Positions 1 to 7,594 of a stretch of DNA of 8,526 nucleotides are shown piece after piece. Source of the stretch: JAPUDQ01 sp049289035 (GTDB lineage Bacteria > Patescibacteriota > Saccharimonadia > Saccharimonadales > Saccharimonadaceae); the NCBI GenBank assembly GCA_049289035.1, contig JBAQIV010000034.1, positions 1 to 8,526 of the forward strand. The letters are read 5' to 3'. The translations under genes were made by a program, and so were the position numbers. Numbering within the stretch: position 1 is the stretch's first letter; every line of letters starts with the position of its first letter. The notes under the pieces are model-generated. The model had not been told where the DNA came from. It ran no database searches and saw nothing but the letters and a program-made list of their open reading frames with translations.

Positions 1-35
1 GCAGTACAAATCGCGGGAACACTTTGAACGAGACA
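1..35 (-). CDS. 5' end of an unidentified minus-strand gene (partial)
   Basis: An ATG at 35-33 opens a frame that stays open to the window edge and begins MSRSKCSRDLY. It is preceded by AAGGA at 48-44, eight bases before the ATG, which is a good Shine-Dalgarno. It lies just downstream of the terminator that ends the SGNH hydrolase gene and has the same orientation. Only 11 codons are visible, so no family can be named. The ribosome binding site is the main support; a chance start remains possible. Confidence 0.45.
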
Positions 36-56
36 TATTTGTTTTCCTTGCTTATG

Positions 57-84
57 AAAAAAGCATGACTCACGTCATGCTTTT
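57..84 (-). terminator. Rho-independent terminator of the SGNH hydrolase gene
   Basis: Bases 59-69 and 74-84 are perfect inverted repeats (11 bp) around a four-base loop at 70-73. Read on the minus strand the right arm runs into six T residues (62-57). The structure begins only three bases after the stop codon at 88. This is a textbook intrinsic terminator for the upstream minus-strand gene and would separate it from the gene starting at 35. The A run on the opposite side could allow some plus-strand activity, but no plus-strand gene ends here. Confidence 0.85.
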
Positions 85-87
85 AGG

Positions 88-2100
88 TTAGCAGGAATTT
101 GGGAAGTGGGAAATGCGAAATGCGTGGACTACTAAGGCGATCCTGGAGTTGAGTGCATTTGTGATCTGCAGCGCAGCGTCTTGTTCGTCTGTTCCTAGGG
201 TATAGAGAAGACTACAGGGCGCTCCTGTTTGGACCACTATTCTTGGATACCCAACCACATACACCTTAGCCGTAGTATTCCCATTCGTGAGCTGTGTCTG
301 GATCTGACCAAATAGCGTTACTAGGTGCCCTAGCAACAATTGGTCAATCCGTTGCATCACGAGGTTGTACGACTCGGTGCCTTCAGCGCATCCACCCGTC
401 CCTGGCGTGAGACAGTTCTCGACAAAGGTAGCGAATTCGACATTGTTTCCGCCGATCGTCACCGTCACAACATCGGTCGTGCTGGTGATGGCGCTGAGCT
501 GGTTGCCTTCGCCGTTCCAGCCGCTCACCATCGTCTGCGTGGTTGCCCCAGAGCAGGCCCTGAAGCTTGTCAGATTGAGGTTGAGCGATGGATCGGCGTC
601 GAGCAGCATGGCGTAGGCGCCAACTGATCGGTGACATTTGTCGGTGCTGGTGTCGGTCCCCGCCATGAACGGCGGCACACCTTCGCCTGAGCTAAACGAG
701 TCGCCGAGGGCGACGTAATTGAGCTGGGCTGGCTGTGCAGCAATCCACGAGCTACGAGGGTAATCGTAGCCCAGGCCCGAGACCAAGACCTTGTAGACCT
801 TGACTGGGTTGGTGGCCGAACAGGTATTGGCACAGATCGGTATGTACACAGCGCCTGGCTCCATGGCGAAGCGTTCGCCTTGGGTGTAGCGAAAAACTTC
901 ACCGGTTGCTGGCGTGTTGAGGCTGAGGGTGTCCCAGACTCGCTGCATCGTGCCGGTAGGCGACACAACATCGACAAAGCTGTGGCGCTCGCCGCTGCTG
1001 TTGATACCGCTACGCACGACGATGACAGTGCCGTTGGCGTCGACCTGTGGCCAGGCAACCCACACCTGTGAGTAGCCGGCCACACCGACAATACTGACGG
1101 TATACACGAGTGTGCCGTTTGCTGCATATCGCGTAAGGTAGTGGTCGTACCCCGGCTGGTGTGACATCACGAGGCCACCGTCTGGCATGGCGCGAACAAT
1201 CCCTGGCTTGGGACACTCATTTGCCGTCGAGAAACCACCATCCGTGCCCGATGGGCTATGCGTCAGCACGCGGTGCACGCCCGTGCAGGTAATGCCAGTC
1301 TTCCTGACCGCAATGAGCGCTGTACCGTCAGCCGCAAATGTCGCGTCGTCGAAATACTCGCTACTCGTTAAGGGCAACGTAGCACTCGCTTGGTTACTCT
1401 GACCGTTGTAGTCGTAGTATTTCAGCGCGTTGCCGTCGAGCATGACAAGCCCGCCACTATACGCCGCGATGCGCGACCGCCAGTACATCACATTGCTGAT
1501 GTCTTGGCTGAATGCAATCGGGGTAAACCGACTTGTACCATCGGCCGTGTTGATACCGATAAGCTTATCGGGTACCGAACAGGTAGACGACATGGCGGCG
1601 TACAGATTACCATCGTAGCCCAACATCAGCCACTTTGGCCGTCCATCGATCTGAGAGTTTGGACAGATTGCAAGCTGATAGTTCCAGCGCAACATGCCAA
1701 ACTTGTAGGCGGCGATACGGTAGTTAGTGTAGCCATTGCTTGCTGCCTTTGTCTCGACCGTGTAGATTGTCGAGTCGTAGCCAGCAACTGTGGTGTCTTC
1801 GCAGCCCATTGGGCCCCAGACCGCAGCGCCAGAAGGCTTGGCTAGCGATGTCAACGTTGCGCCGCCTGCGTCGACAGTCATGATACGCTGTGTGCTATAT
1901 GCCTGAGACAACGGCGGCATGCATTCTTCGAACGTCACCGAGCCGTCGGGGTGGCTACGCGCCTGGTGTGCGTAGATCGGCACCGAAAGCGAGGCTGCCG
2001 AAAAGGCGTGCGCGAGTTGCGGTGGTACCGCAAGACCAGCAACGACGAGGCCGAGTACTGCGGCGATAGTTCGCACATATCGCCATAGACGAGTTCTCAC
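88..2100 (-). CDS. Secreted beta-propeller-like / SGNH (GDSL) hydrolase fusion, C-terminally short
   Basis: A 670-residue exported protein. Residues 1-32 form a signal peptide (basic start, hydrophobic core, cleavage probably after AHA). Residues about 33-455 are rich in short strands with Asp-Gly-Asn/Thr turns, resembling a beta-propeller; no exact repeat unit is obvious. The SGNH hydrolase domain starts near 458: block I GDSFSSGEG with nucleophile Ser468, block II ACSGA with Gly518, block III GGNN at 550-553. The block V DxxH that supplies the catalytic His is not recognisable; the protein ends soon after LNSRIA, with only SHFPN near the terminus. Fourteen cysteines fit disulfide bonding outside the cell. 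The start is GTG, chosen because AGGAG (2110-2106) lies five bases upstream. Family knowledge suggests a lipase/esterase or deacetylase acting on cell-surface or host polymers; the substrate is unknown. The stop is TAA, directly followed by a terminator. Confidence 0.85.
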   Translation of the reverse strand: MRTRLWRYVRTIAAVLGLVVAGLAVPPQLAHAFSAASLSVPIYAHQARSHPDGSVTFEECMPPLSQAYSTQRIMTVDAGGATLTSLAKPSGAAVWGPMGCEDTTVAGYDSTIYTVETKAASNGYTNYRIAAYKFGMLRWNYQLAICPNSQIDGRPKWLMLGYDGNLYAAMSSTCSVPDKLIGINTADGTSRFTPIAFSQDISNVMYWRSRIAAYSGGLVMLDGNALKYYDYNGQSNQASATLPLTSSEYFDDATFAADGTALIAVRKTGITCTGVHRVLTHSPSGTDGGFSTANECPKPGIVRAMPDGGLVMSHQPGYDHYLTRYAANGTLVYTVSIVGVAGYSQVWVAWPQVDANGTVIVVRSGINSSGERHSFVDVVSPTGTMQRVWDTLSLNTPATGEVFRYTQGERFAMEPGAVYIPICANTCSATNPVKVYKVLVSGLGYDYPRSSWIAAQPAQLNYVALGDSFSSGEGVPPFMAGTDTSTDKCHRSVGAYAMLLDADPSLNLNLTSFRACSGATTQTMVSGWNGEGNQLSAITSTTDVVTVTIGGNNVEFATFVENCLTPGTGGCAEGTESYNLVMQRIDQLLLGHLVTLFGQIQTQLTNGNTTAKVYVVGYPRIVVQTGAPCSLLYTLGTDEQDAALQITNALNSRIALVVHAFRISHFPNSC

Positions 2101-2170
2101 GTATACTCCTAATTATTGAGGTGCGCGCTCATTACGGATGCAACAAGCGATATTACTGAAAAGCACTTTT

Positions 2171-2179
2171 AGTATACCA
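2171..2179 (-). promoter_or_regulatory. Extended -10 promoter of the SGNH hydrolase gene
   Basis: The minus strand reads TGGTATACT: an extended -10 (TGn) plus a hexamer with five of six consensus bases. It begins five bases after the pyk stop, so the gene probably has its own promoter. Transcription would start near 2164, giving a leader of about 64 nt that includes the AGGAG ribosome binding site at 2110-2106. No convincing -35 is visible; that region would lie in the pyk 3' end. Confidence 0.55.
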
Positions 2180-2183
2180 ACTA

Positions 2184-3614
2184 CTACTCGATTGTGCGCA
2201 CGCGGATGGTGTCGGTCACGCCTTTGATCCCAGGTTGGCGACCAGACACGAGCACGACGGTTGAGCCGCGGGCAAGGTACTCGGATTCGACAAGCTCTTT
2301 GGCGAGCACCAGACCGGCACGTTCGCCGTCGGGGCGCAAAAAGCTTTTGTTGGCATAGAGCATGGCAAGTTGTTGAGCAGTACGGGCATCACTCGTGACC
2401 GATATAATTGGCAATCCTGGACGGTGCGCGGCAATATGCTGCGCCGTGGCGCCAGTTTTGGTCTCGGCCACTATAGCATCGGCCTGCAGCTGGCGCGCCA
2501 GCGTGACAGCAGCTGCACTTATGGCTGCAGCGTGCGTGTCAAGGTGCTGCGGCTCGCCGAGCGGCCGAACTGGTATATGCGTCTGTGTGTACATGATGAT
2601 GCGCTTCATGCTCTCGACTGTTTCGATTGGAAATTCGCCATTGGCTGTCTCATCACTCAGCATGACGCAGTCCGCACCGACAACCACCGCGTGGCTGACA
2701 TCAGTCACCTCGGCACGAGTCGGCTCGGGATTGGTGACCATACTCATCATCATCTGGGTAGCCACGATACTGAGTGTCGCATGATTGTGGCATAGCTCAA
2801 TGATACGGCGCTGCACCACGGGCACTATCTCGGCCCCAATTTCAACCGCCAGGTCGCCCCGCGCCACCATGACGGCGTCACTGGCTTCTACGATATGTTC
2901 TAGTTCTTCGTCTTCGATCGCTGATTTTGTCTCGATTTTAGCAATAATCAGCGCGTCCGATCCCTGCTCGGCCATATAGCCGCGCAGTACTTCTATGTCA
3001 TGCGCACTATGCACAAAACTCAGCCCTACGTAGTCGATATCGCGCGTGGCACCCCAGTCGATGTCGCGGTAATCTTTTTCGGTCAAGATGTCGCCGCTAA
3101 AGTCGGTGTCGGGCAGATTTATTCCCTTGCGACTCATCACCACGCCACCATGCTCAACACGCACCGTGATGCTGCGCTCAGCAGGGTCAACCGCAGTCGC
3201 CACACAGCGTACTTTGCCGTCAAATATATAGACGCGCTCGCCCGGTTTGACTTTGTTGCTCAGGTCATATTGCGTCGGTAGGGTCAGGCCGTCGTGCGTT
3301 GCCTCGTATTGCAATTTCAGCTCATTGCCGTTTTTTACCTCTAGAAAATTATTCTTGATCTCGCCTAGGCGGATCTTTGGCCCTTGCAGGTCTTGAAAAA
3401 TTGCCACTGGTTTTTTGAGCTCTTTGCTCGCCCGGCGTATCCAGGTGATGTGCCGCTCAGCCGCTTCGTATGATTCGTGGCTAAAGTTGAGGCGCAGTCC
3501 ATTGGCACCAGCGTCAATCAGCGCCTTTATTTTGTCATAACTATCGGTTGCTGGACCGACGGTAGCGATGATCTTGGTGCGTTTGAAAATCGGTTGTTTT
3601 TTGGTGTCTTTCAT
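2184..3614 (-). CDS. pyk: Pyruvate kinase, K+-independent type
   Basis: A 476-residue pyruvate kinase (PEP + ADP to pyruvate + ATP), cytosolic and normally tetrameric. Visible motifs: TVGPAT near 18, RLNFSH at 41-46, DLQGPKIR at 75-82, the active-site signature IIAKIETKSAIEDE (catalytic Lys226, metal ligand Glu228), ARGDLAVEIG (Asp252) and ATQMMMSM (Thr286). The B domain spans about 80-175 and the C domain about 350-476; there is no extra C-terminal PEP-utiliser domain. Length is normal. In DLQGPKIR, Leu76 and Lys80 replace the Thr and Glu (rabbit 113 and 117) of K+-dependent enzymes; Lys at this position marks the K+-independent group. The stop is TAG. No Shine-Dalgarno precedes the ATG; an extended -10 ends eight bases before it, so the mRNA may be leaderless. 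It lies 113 bp downstream of PEP synthase, which catalyses the opposing conversion. Confidence 0.97.
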   Translation of the reverse strand: MKDTKKQPIFKRTKIIATVGPATDSYDKIKALIDAGANGLRLNFSHESYEAAERHITWIRRASKELKKPVAIFQDLQGPKIRLGEIKNNFLEVKNGNELKLQYEATHDGLTLPTQYDLSNKVKPGERVYIFDGKVRCVATAVDPAERSITVRVEHGGVVMSRKGINLPDTDFSGDILTEKDYRDIDWGATRDIDYVGLSFVHSAHDIEVLRGYMAEQGSDALIIAKIETKSAIEDEELEHIVEASDAVMVARGDLAVEIGAEIVPVVQRRIIELCHNHATLSIVATQMMMSMVTNPEPTRAEVTDVSHAVVVGADCVMLSDETANGEFPIETVESMKRIIMYTQTHIPVRPLGEPQHLDTHAAAISAAAVTLARQLQADAIVAETKTGATAQHIAAHRPGLPIISVTSDARTAQQLAMLYANKSFLRPDGERAGLVLAKELVESEYLARGSTVVLVSGRQPGIKGVTDTIRVRTIE

Positions 3615-3622
3615 AGGTAATT

Positions 3623-3631
3623 AGTGTAGCA
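3623..3631 (-). promoter_or_regulatory. Extended -10 promoter of pyk, next to the start codon
   Basis: The minus strand reads TGCTACACT, followed by eight bases (AATTACCT) and the pyk ATG at 3614. Transcription would start at or one to two bases before the ATG, which fits a leaderless mRNA. A tandem heptamer (TCTACGG twice, 3647-3634) lies immediately upstream where a regulator could bind. A perfect TTGACA at 3687-3682 and a TATAAG at 3653-3648 lie further upstream but are not properly spaced with each other, so a second start with a short leader cannot be excluded. Confidence 0.5.
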
Positions 3632-3633
3632 TA

Positions 3634-3717
3634 CCGTAGACCGTAGACTTATAATGTGAGTGTGAAAAAATAGAAAGAAGCTGTCAAGTGCTTTTTTGGG
3701 ATATATACGGTATACGG
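3634..3717. repeat. Paired tandem heptamers in inverted orientation between pps and pyk
   Basis: The plus strand carries CCGTAGA twice in tandem at 3634-3647 and TATACGG twice in tandem at 3704-3717. The second pair, reverse complemented, matches the first at 12 of 14 bases, so together they form an imperfect inverted repeat around a 56-base spacer. In addition 3704-3714 (TATACGGTATA) is a palindrome about a central G. In RNA the pair could form a 3' structure after pps; in DNA the 3634-3647 copy sits just upstream of the pyk -10 and could be an operator. The function is not known. Confidence 0.5.
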
Positions 3718-3727
3718 AATACGACTC

Positions 3728-6100
3728 CTACCGGCCGAGTTTGTGCTCGAGCTTGTGCAGGTCCATGGTCGTTTTTACGATCGTGTCTGGCGCGAGTGAG
3801 ATGCTGTCGATGCCTTCTTGCACGAGGAAGCGAGCAAATTCTGGGTAGTCAGACGGCGCTTGGCCACACAGACCAATTTTGACGTGTTTGGCTTTGGCGG
3901 CTCTTATGACCGACCGGATCATGGCTTTGACCGCTGCGTTGTTTTCGTCGTACACGTGTGCCACAGTGTGATTGTCGCGGTCGACGCCGAGTGTCAGCTG
4001 CGTGAGGTCATTGCTGCCGATCGAGAAACCGTCGAAACGGTCGGCGAACTGCTCGGCCAATATGACGTTGGCTGGTATCTCGCACATGACGTAGACCTGG
4101 AAGTGGTTGTCGCCGCGCTTCAGGCCATTTTCGGCCATGATGGCCAGCACTTTGTCGGCTTCCTCTAAGCTACGGCAAAATGGCACCATCGCTTTGACGT
4201 TCGTAATGCCCATGTCGTCACGAACTTTTTTGAGTGCTTTACATTCGAGCGCAAAGGCCTCGCGGTATTGTTCGCTGTAGTAACGACTTGCACCACGCCA
4301 GCCGATCATGGGGTTGTTTTCGATCGGTTCAAACTGCGTACCGCCAATGAGGTTAGCGTATTCGTTTGTCTTGAAGTCGCTAAAGCGGATGATCACGTCG
4401 TTGGGGTAAAATGCCGCGCCTATGATGGCAATGCCTTCGGCCAGTTTGTCTATGAAGTATTGTGCTTTGTCGTCGTATCCTTTGGTCAGCTCTTTGATCT
4501 GTGCACGAACCGCTTTGTCTTTCACTTGGTCAAAGTGTAACAGCGCGAGTGGGTGGATTTTGATGTGTGAGTCAATGATAAACTCTTCGCGCGCCAAGCC
4601 CACGCCGTCATTTGGAATCTGCGAGTATGAAAAAGCGTGTTCGGGCGAGCCGATGTTCATCATGATCTTGGTCTTGGGCCGTTTTAGGTCTTTGACATCG
4701 GTTTTGTTGATGTTGAACTTCAAAATACCGTCGTAGACAGCGCCTTCATCACCACCGCCGCCACAACTGACTGTGACGTCTTGACCGTCCTGGATCAGCT
4801 CTGAGGCGTTGCCCGTGCCGACCACGCATGGTATGCCGAGTTCGCGGCTGACAATCGCCGCGTGGCAGGTGCGGCCGCCTTTGTCGGTTACGATGGCGCT
4901 GGCAATTTTCATGATAGGCACCCAGTCAGGGTCGGTCATCTCAGTCACCAGTACGTCGCCCGCTTTAAAATCGTCAATGTCGCGCACGCTCATAATCTTG
5001 CTGGCTCGTCCGGCGCCAATGCGGTTACCCACGCTAGTACCTTTGACGATCACGCGGCCTTCTTCGGCCAGTTTGTATTCCTCGATATGATTTTCGTCGC
5101 GGCGTGACTGCACGGTTTCAGCCCGAGCCTGCACGATGTACAGTTGGCCGTCGTCTTCGTCAAGCGCCCATTCGATGTCCATCGGGTGGCCATAATGCTG
5201 CTCAATCAAGATGCCCCAGTGCGCGAGAGTTTTCACTTGGTCGTCAGTGATACTAAAACGCTCTTGGTCGTGCACTGGCATAAGGACATTCTTGGTGCGG
5301 TTATTGCCGACCGGGATCATTTTCATCTTTTTGGTACCAAGTTTGTGCTTGAGGATTGCCATAGTTGGTTTAAACACAATAAATTCGTCTGGACTGACGT
5401 GACCTTGCACAATATTTTCACCCAGACCGTAGATAGAGCTCACTACGACAGCGTTTTTGAAACCGCTTTCAGTGTCGATAGTAAACATAACACCTGCGCA
5501 TTCGCTACGTACCGCCACCATCTGTTGTATGCCGACGCTGAGCGCCACTTTCATGTGGTCAAAGCCGTTGCTCACGCGGTAGACTATGGCGCGGTCGGTA
5601 AAGAGGCTCGCGATGCATTCTTTGACTGACTGTACCACTTCTTGCTCGCCTTTTATGTTCAAAAAGGTTGCTTGTTGGCCAGCAAATGACGCATTGGGTA
5701 AGTCCTCAGCGGTTGCACTAGAACGAATCGCCACCACCATGTCGTTGTCGCCATGACCACACTTTTTGCAGAGTTCACGGTAGCCACGCACGATTTCGTC
5801 TTGGAAATCTTGCGGCAACGTCGCATCGGTTATCATGGTACGGATTATATGACCGCGGCGAGCGAGCTCGCGAACATCGGTCACATCAAGGCCAGCCAGC
5901 GTATCGGTAATGCCCTGGCTGAGGCCAGCTGCTTGCAAAAAGTAGCGGTAGGCATCGGCTGTGGTCGCAACACCGTTGGGTAGGTTAACGCCTTGTGGAC
6001 GCAGGTGATGGTACATCTCACCTAAGCTGGCGTTTTTGCCACCCACTTGAGGGATATCGTTGATCGATAGTTCTTCAAAAAATTTTAGGTATTTGTACAT
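3728..6100 (-). CDS. ppsA: Phosphoenolpyruvate synthase (pyruvate, water dikinase)
   Basis: A 790-residue PEP synthase converting pyruvate, ATP and water to PEP, AMP and phosphate; the family's usual length is near 790. Order of domains: N-terminal ATP-grasp nucleotide-binding region (about 1-335, with VGGKNASLGEMY near 19 and AIRSSATAEDLP near 124), the swivelling phosphohistidine domain with GGRTCHAAIVSRELGIP (His413 is phosphorylated), and the C-terminal PEP/pyruvate barrel with GSNDLTQLTLGVDRD near 695 and GLCGQAPSDYP (catalytic Cys745). All key residues are intact. The ATG at 6100 is chosen over an in-frame ATG at 6121 because AAGGTGG (6112-6106) lies five bases before 6100, while nothing suitable precedes 6121. 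The stop is TAG. It is divergent from the membrane protein gene and upstream of pyk. It permits gluconeogenic PEP formation; no adjacent PEP synthase regulatory kinase gene is present in the window. Confidence 0.96.
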   Translation of the reverse strand: MYKYLKFFEELSINDIPQVGGKNASLGEMYHHLRPQGVNLPNGVATTADAYRYFLQAAGLSQGITDTLAGLDVTDVRELARRGHIIRTMITDATLPQDFQDEIVRGYRELCKKCGHGDNDMVVAIRSSATAEDLPNASFAGQQATFLNIKGEQEVVQSVKECIASLFTDRAIVYRVSNGFDHMKVALSVGIQQMVAVRSECAGVMFTIDTESGFKNAVVVSSIYGLGENIVQGHVSPDEFIVFKPTMAILKHKLGTKKMKMIPVGNNRTKNVLMPVHDQERFSITDDQVKTLAHWGILIEQHYGHPMDIEWALDEDDGQLYIVQARAETVQSRRDENHIEEYKLAEEGRVIVKGTSVGNRIGAGRASKIMSVRDIDDFKAGDVLVTEMTDPDWVPIMKIASAIVTDKGGRTCHAAIVSRELGIPCVVGTGNASELIQDGQDVTVSCGGGGDEGAVYDGILKFNINKTDVKDLKRPKTKIMMNIGSPEHAFSYSQIPNDGVGLAREEFIIDSHIKIHPLALLHFDQVKDKAVRAQIKELTKGYDDKAQYFIDKLAEGIAIIGAAFYPNDVIIRFSDFKTNEYANLIGGTQFEPIENNPMIGWRGASRYYSEQYREAFALECKALKKVRDDMGITNVKAMVPFCRSLEEADKVLAIMAENGLKRGDNHFQVYVMCEIPANVILAEQFADRFDGFSIGSNDLTQLTLGVDRDNHTVAHVYDENNAAVKAMIRSVIRAAKAKHVKIGLCGQAPSDYPEFARFLVQEGIDSISLAPDTIVKTTMDLHKLEHKLGR

Positions 6101-6105
6101 AGAGC

Positions 6106-6112
6106 CCACCTT
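6106..6112 (-). promoter_or_regulatory. Shine-Dalgarno that fixes the pps start
   Basis: The minus strand reads AAGGTGG, one mismatch from AAGGAGG, five bases before the ATG at 6100. The longer reading with ATG at 6121 has only A+T-rich sequence before it and would add seven residues (MSAKVGS) absent from a typical PEP synthase start. Confidence 0.75.
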
Positions 6113-6151
6113 TGCTGACATACGTTAAATTTAGTGTTTCATCTACCAACT

Positions 6152-6181
6152 ATAGTACCACAAGCGTTTTCGTCGAATCAA
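6152..6181 (-). promoter_or_regulatory. Promoter of pps, with extended -10
   Basis: The minus strand has TGGTACTAT at 6160-6152 (extended -10) and a possible -35, TTGATT at 6181-6176, spaced 18 bp from the hexamer. Transcription would start near 6145, giving a leader of about 45 nt that includes the Shine-Dalgarno. The promoter lies back to back with, and partly under, the plus-strand promoter of the membrane protein gene. Confidence 0.5.
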
Positions 6182-6188
6182 AGCCAAA

Positions 6189-6197
6189 TGGTATGAT
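6189..6197 (+). promoter_or_regulatory. Extended -10 promoter of the membrane protein gene
   Basis: TGGTATGAT is an extended -10 with five of six consensus hexamer bases. It ends seven bases before the ATG at 6205, so the transcript would begin at or next to that codon. No clear -35 is seen around 6169-6174; the TGn element may compensate. Confidence 0.55.
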
Positions 6198-6204
6198 AGA
6201 CCAT

Positions 6205-6759
6205 ATGGACCAAAATTTGTTTCCGCAGTCAAACGGGGCGTCGCAACAGTTTCCTGACCCAACCCCTCGACCGTCTGGCCCACAAAGCAACACTACCTCT
6301 GGAGTACTGGGACGTATTGAGCAGTTGCTGATGCGACTACTGGCCCGACCAGCTATACCAACTGCTGGCAAAGAGATGCTTGCAGCATATCTGCCGTGGC
6401 TGGTACTCATGGTGGGACTTGTCATGCTGCCGATCATCATAACCGGTATACTCAACAGCGGCCTGCTGGCTACGTTTACGTCGATAGGTACACTTGTCAC
6501 TAACCCAGCCTACTGGACCGGACTTGTGCTGTTCACCGTGCAATTTGTGCTCGTGGTGGTCGCAATTATAAGGCTCATGGCTCGTCGCCTAGCTGGCTGG
6601 AAGTTCGTCTTTGTGGCGAGCCTCATCGGTCTAGCCACTGCGGTCGCCAATGCGTTTGCCGGCTTTATAAACCCATTCGTCACAACCCCACTCTTGCTTA
6701 TACTATCGGTTGCTGCGCTATACGTGCTGGTGCAATTACGAAGTTACTTTACGGAGTAG
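6205..6759 (+). CDS. Small four-helix membrane protein of unknown function
   Basis: A 184-residue protein I do not recognise. Residues 1-32 are hydrophilic and rich in Pro, Gln, Ser and Asn and are probably disordered. Residues about 33-48 form a possible amphipathic helix (GRIEQLLMRLLARP). Four hydrophobic segments follow at roughly 61-83, 104-123, 133-154 and 160-177, with a basic turn (RLMARRLAGWK) between the second and third that should face the cytoplasm. No catalytic motif or known transporter signature is visible. The start at 6205 is preferred: the extended -10 at 6189-6197 lies between it and the alternative ATGs at 6193 and 6112, and neither alternative has a Shine-Dalgarno; an ATG at 6112 would also overlap the pps leader. 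The stop is TAG. It is divergent from pps and converges on the C-N hydrolase gene, whose stop is 19 bp away. Hypothetical, but hydrophobic periodicity and signal placement support a real gene. Confidence 0.8.
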   Translation: MDQNLFPQSNGASQQFPDPTPRPSGPQSNTTSGVLGRIEQLLMRLLARPAIPTAGKEMLAAYLPWLVLMVGLVMLPIIITGILNSGLLATFTSIGTLVTNPAYWTGLVLFTVQFVLVVVAIIRLMARRLAGWKFVFVASLIGLATAVANAFAGFINPFVTTPLLLILSVAALYVLVQLRSYFTE

Positions 6760-6778
6760 AGATCTAGCCAGTAAGCAA

Positions 6779-7594
6779 CTATATGTTGTCGCTTTTCACT
6801 TCATATTTTTCTTTATAACTATCTCTTAGCGGCAGGGCTTTCTCTAAGTTTTTGATCTCGATTTTATCTACCTCAGCAAAGGCATATACACCGTCTGTTT
6901 CTGCAATGCTCTCAGCATAGGGGTTAGTGATAATGCTCGTGCCATAATACGACGTATTGGGGTCGCTACCTGTTCGATCAACTGCCGCAAAAAAATACTG
7001 ATTTTCGTGGGCTCGGGCCTTTACGAGACTTTCCATAATTTCTGGCTTGTTGCGGCCCTGTACCCAGTTAAAACCCGACAGCATCAGCTCAACACCTGCT
7101 GCTCTATATGCCTCGAACAACCGCGGGAAACGAATATCAAAACAGGTCGACAGTCCACAGCGCCAGCCCTCTAGTTCAAAGACAGCCAACACATCACCAG
7201 GGGTATAGACATCTGGTTCGGCCGATTCCGTAAACAAGTGATTTTTGCGATAGGCAGCGAGAATAGCACCGTTTTTACCGACGACAATTTGAGTGTTGTA
7301 GGGCTTGCCACCTTCGGCGTTACGTTCTATCAACCCAAAGCAAATTGCCACACCGTGCTGGCTCGCGATGCGCTGCATCGCCGCCACACTTGGCCCGCCG
7401 AGCGGCTCAGCAATCTCAGCGTTGCTTGCATCGACGACAAATCCAGTTAGGCTCATTTCTGGAAACAGTATGATGTCTGTCTGCGGCCACTTCTTCTTCA
7501 CTGCACTCACATGTTTTTCGTGCAATGCTATATTTGCCCGCGCATCCCGCCAGACCGTACTGGAGGCAACGGTGGCAACAGCAAGCTTGGTCAT
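6779..7594 (-). CDS. Carbon-nitrogen hydrolase (nitrilase superfamily amidase)
   Basis: A 271-residue cytosolic amidohydrolase with the Glu-Lys-Cys triad of the nitrilase superfamily: Glu46 in FPEMSLTGF, Lys117 in YRKNHLF, and nucleophile Cys151 in STCFDIRFP. Further family features are the RAHENQYFFAAVDRTG stretch near 194 and YYGTSIITNPYAE near 216. Single-domain length near 270 is normal. It most resembles the amidase branches (omega-amidase, deaminated glutathione amidase, carbamoylputrescine-type) rather than true nitrilases, but the substrate cannot be read from the sequence. The ATG at 7594 is chosen because GAGGG (7606-7602) lies seven bases upstream; a GTG at 7612 would add six residues and is less likely. 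The ATG overlaps the stop of a tiny upstream ORF (ATGA). The stop is TAG. No terminator with a T run follows; it converges with the membrane protein gene. Confidence 0.92.
   Translation of the reverse strand: MTKLAVATVASSTVWRDARANIALHEKHVSAVKKKWPQTDIILFPEMSLTGFVVDASNAEIAEPLGGPSVAAMQRIASQHGVAICFGLIERNAEGGKPYNTQIVVGKNGAILAAYRKNHLFTESAEPDVYTPGDVLAVFELEGWRCGLSTCFDIRFPRLFEAYRAAGVELMLSGFNWVQGRNKPEIMESLVKARAHENQYFFAAVDRTGSDPNTSYYGTSIITNPYAESIAETDGVYAFAEVDKIEIKNLEKALPLRDSYKEKYEVKSDNI

Noticed and set aside
365..1845. Several plus- and minus-strand open frames of 60-185 codons inside the SGNH gene
   Set aside because: They are out-of-frame shadows of a gene with a signal peptide, family motifs and a ribosome binding site.
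2149..2174. TACTAAAAG / CTTTTCAGTA inverted repeat after pyk
   Set aside because: The stem is A+T-rich with a bulge and a tiny loop, lacks a T run, and overlaps the SGNH gene promoter.
3663..3698. Hairpin AAGC / GCTT near T-rich sequence as terminator of pps
   Set aside because: On the minus strand the stem beyond four bp needs an A-C mismatch and the T run is nine bases away; no reliable terminator between pps and pyk.
5144..5629. 161-codon plus-strand frame inside pps
   Set aside because: It is fully antisense to the conserved ATP-grasp region of PEP synthase, without a start signal or recognisable domain.
6112..6204. Longer membrane protein start at ATG 6112 (215 residues)
   Set aside because: It would overlap the pps leader and lacks a Shine-Dalgarno, and the added residues are low in coding character; the extended -10 at 6189-6197 falls inside it.
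6776..6796. CAAC-TATAT-GTTG hairpin followed by CGCTTTT as terminator of the membrane protein gene
   Set aside because: The stem is only four bp, the T run is short, and it overlaps the C-N hydrolase stop; too weak to call.
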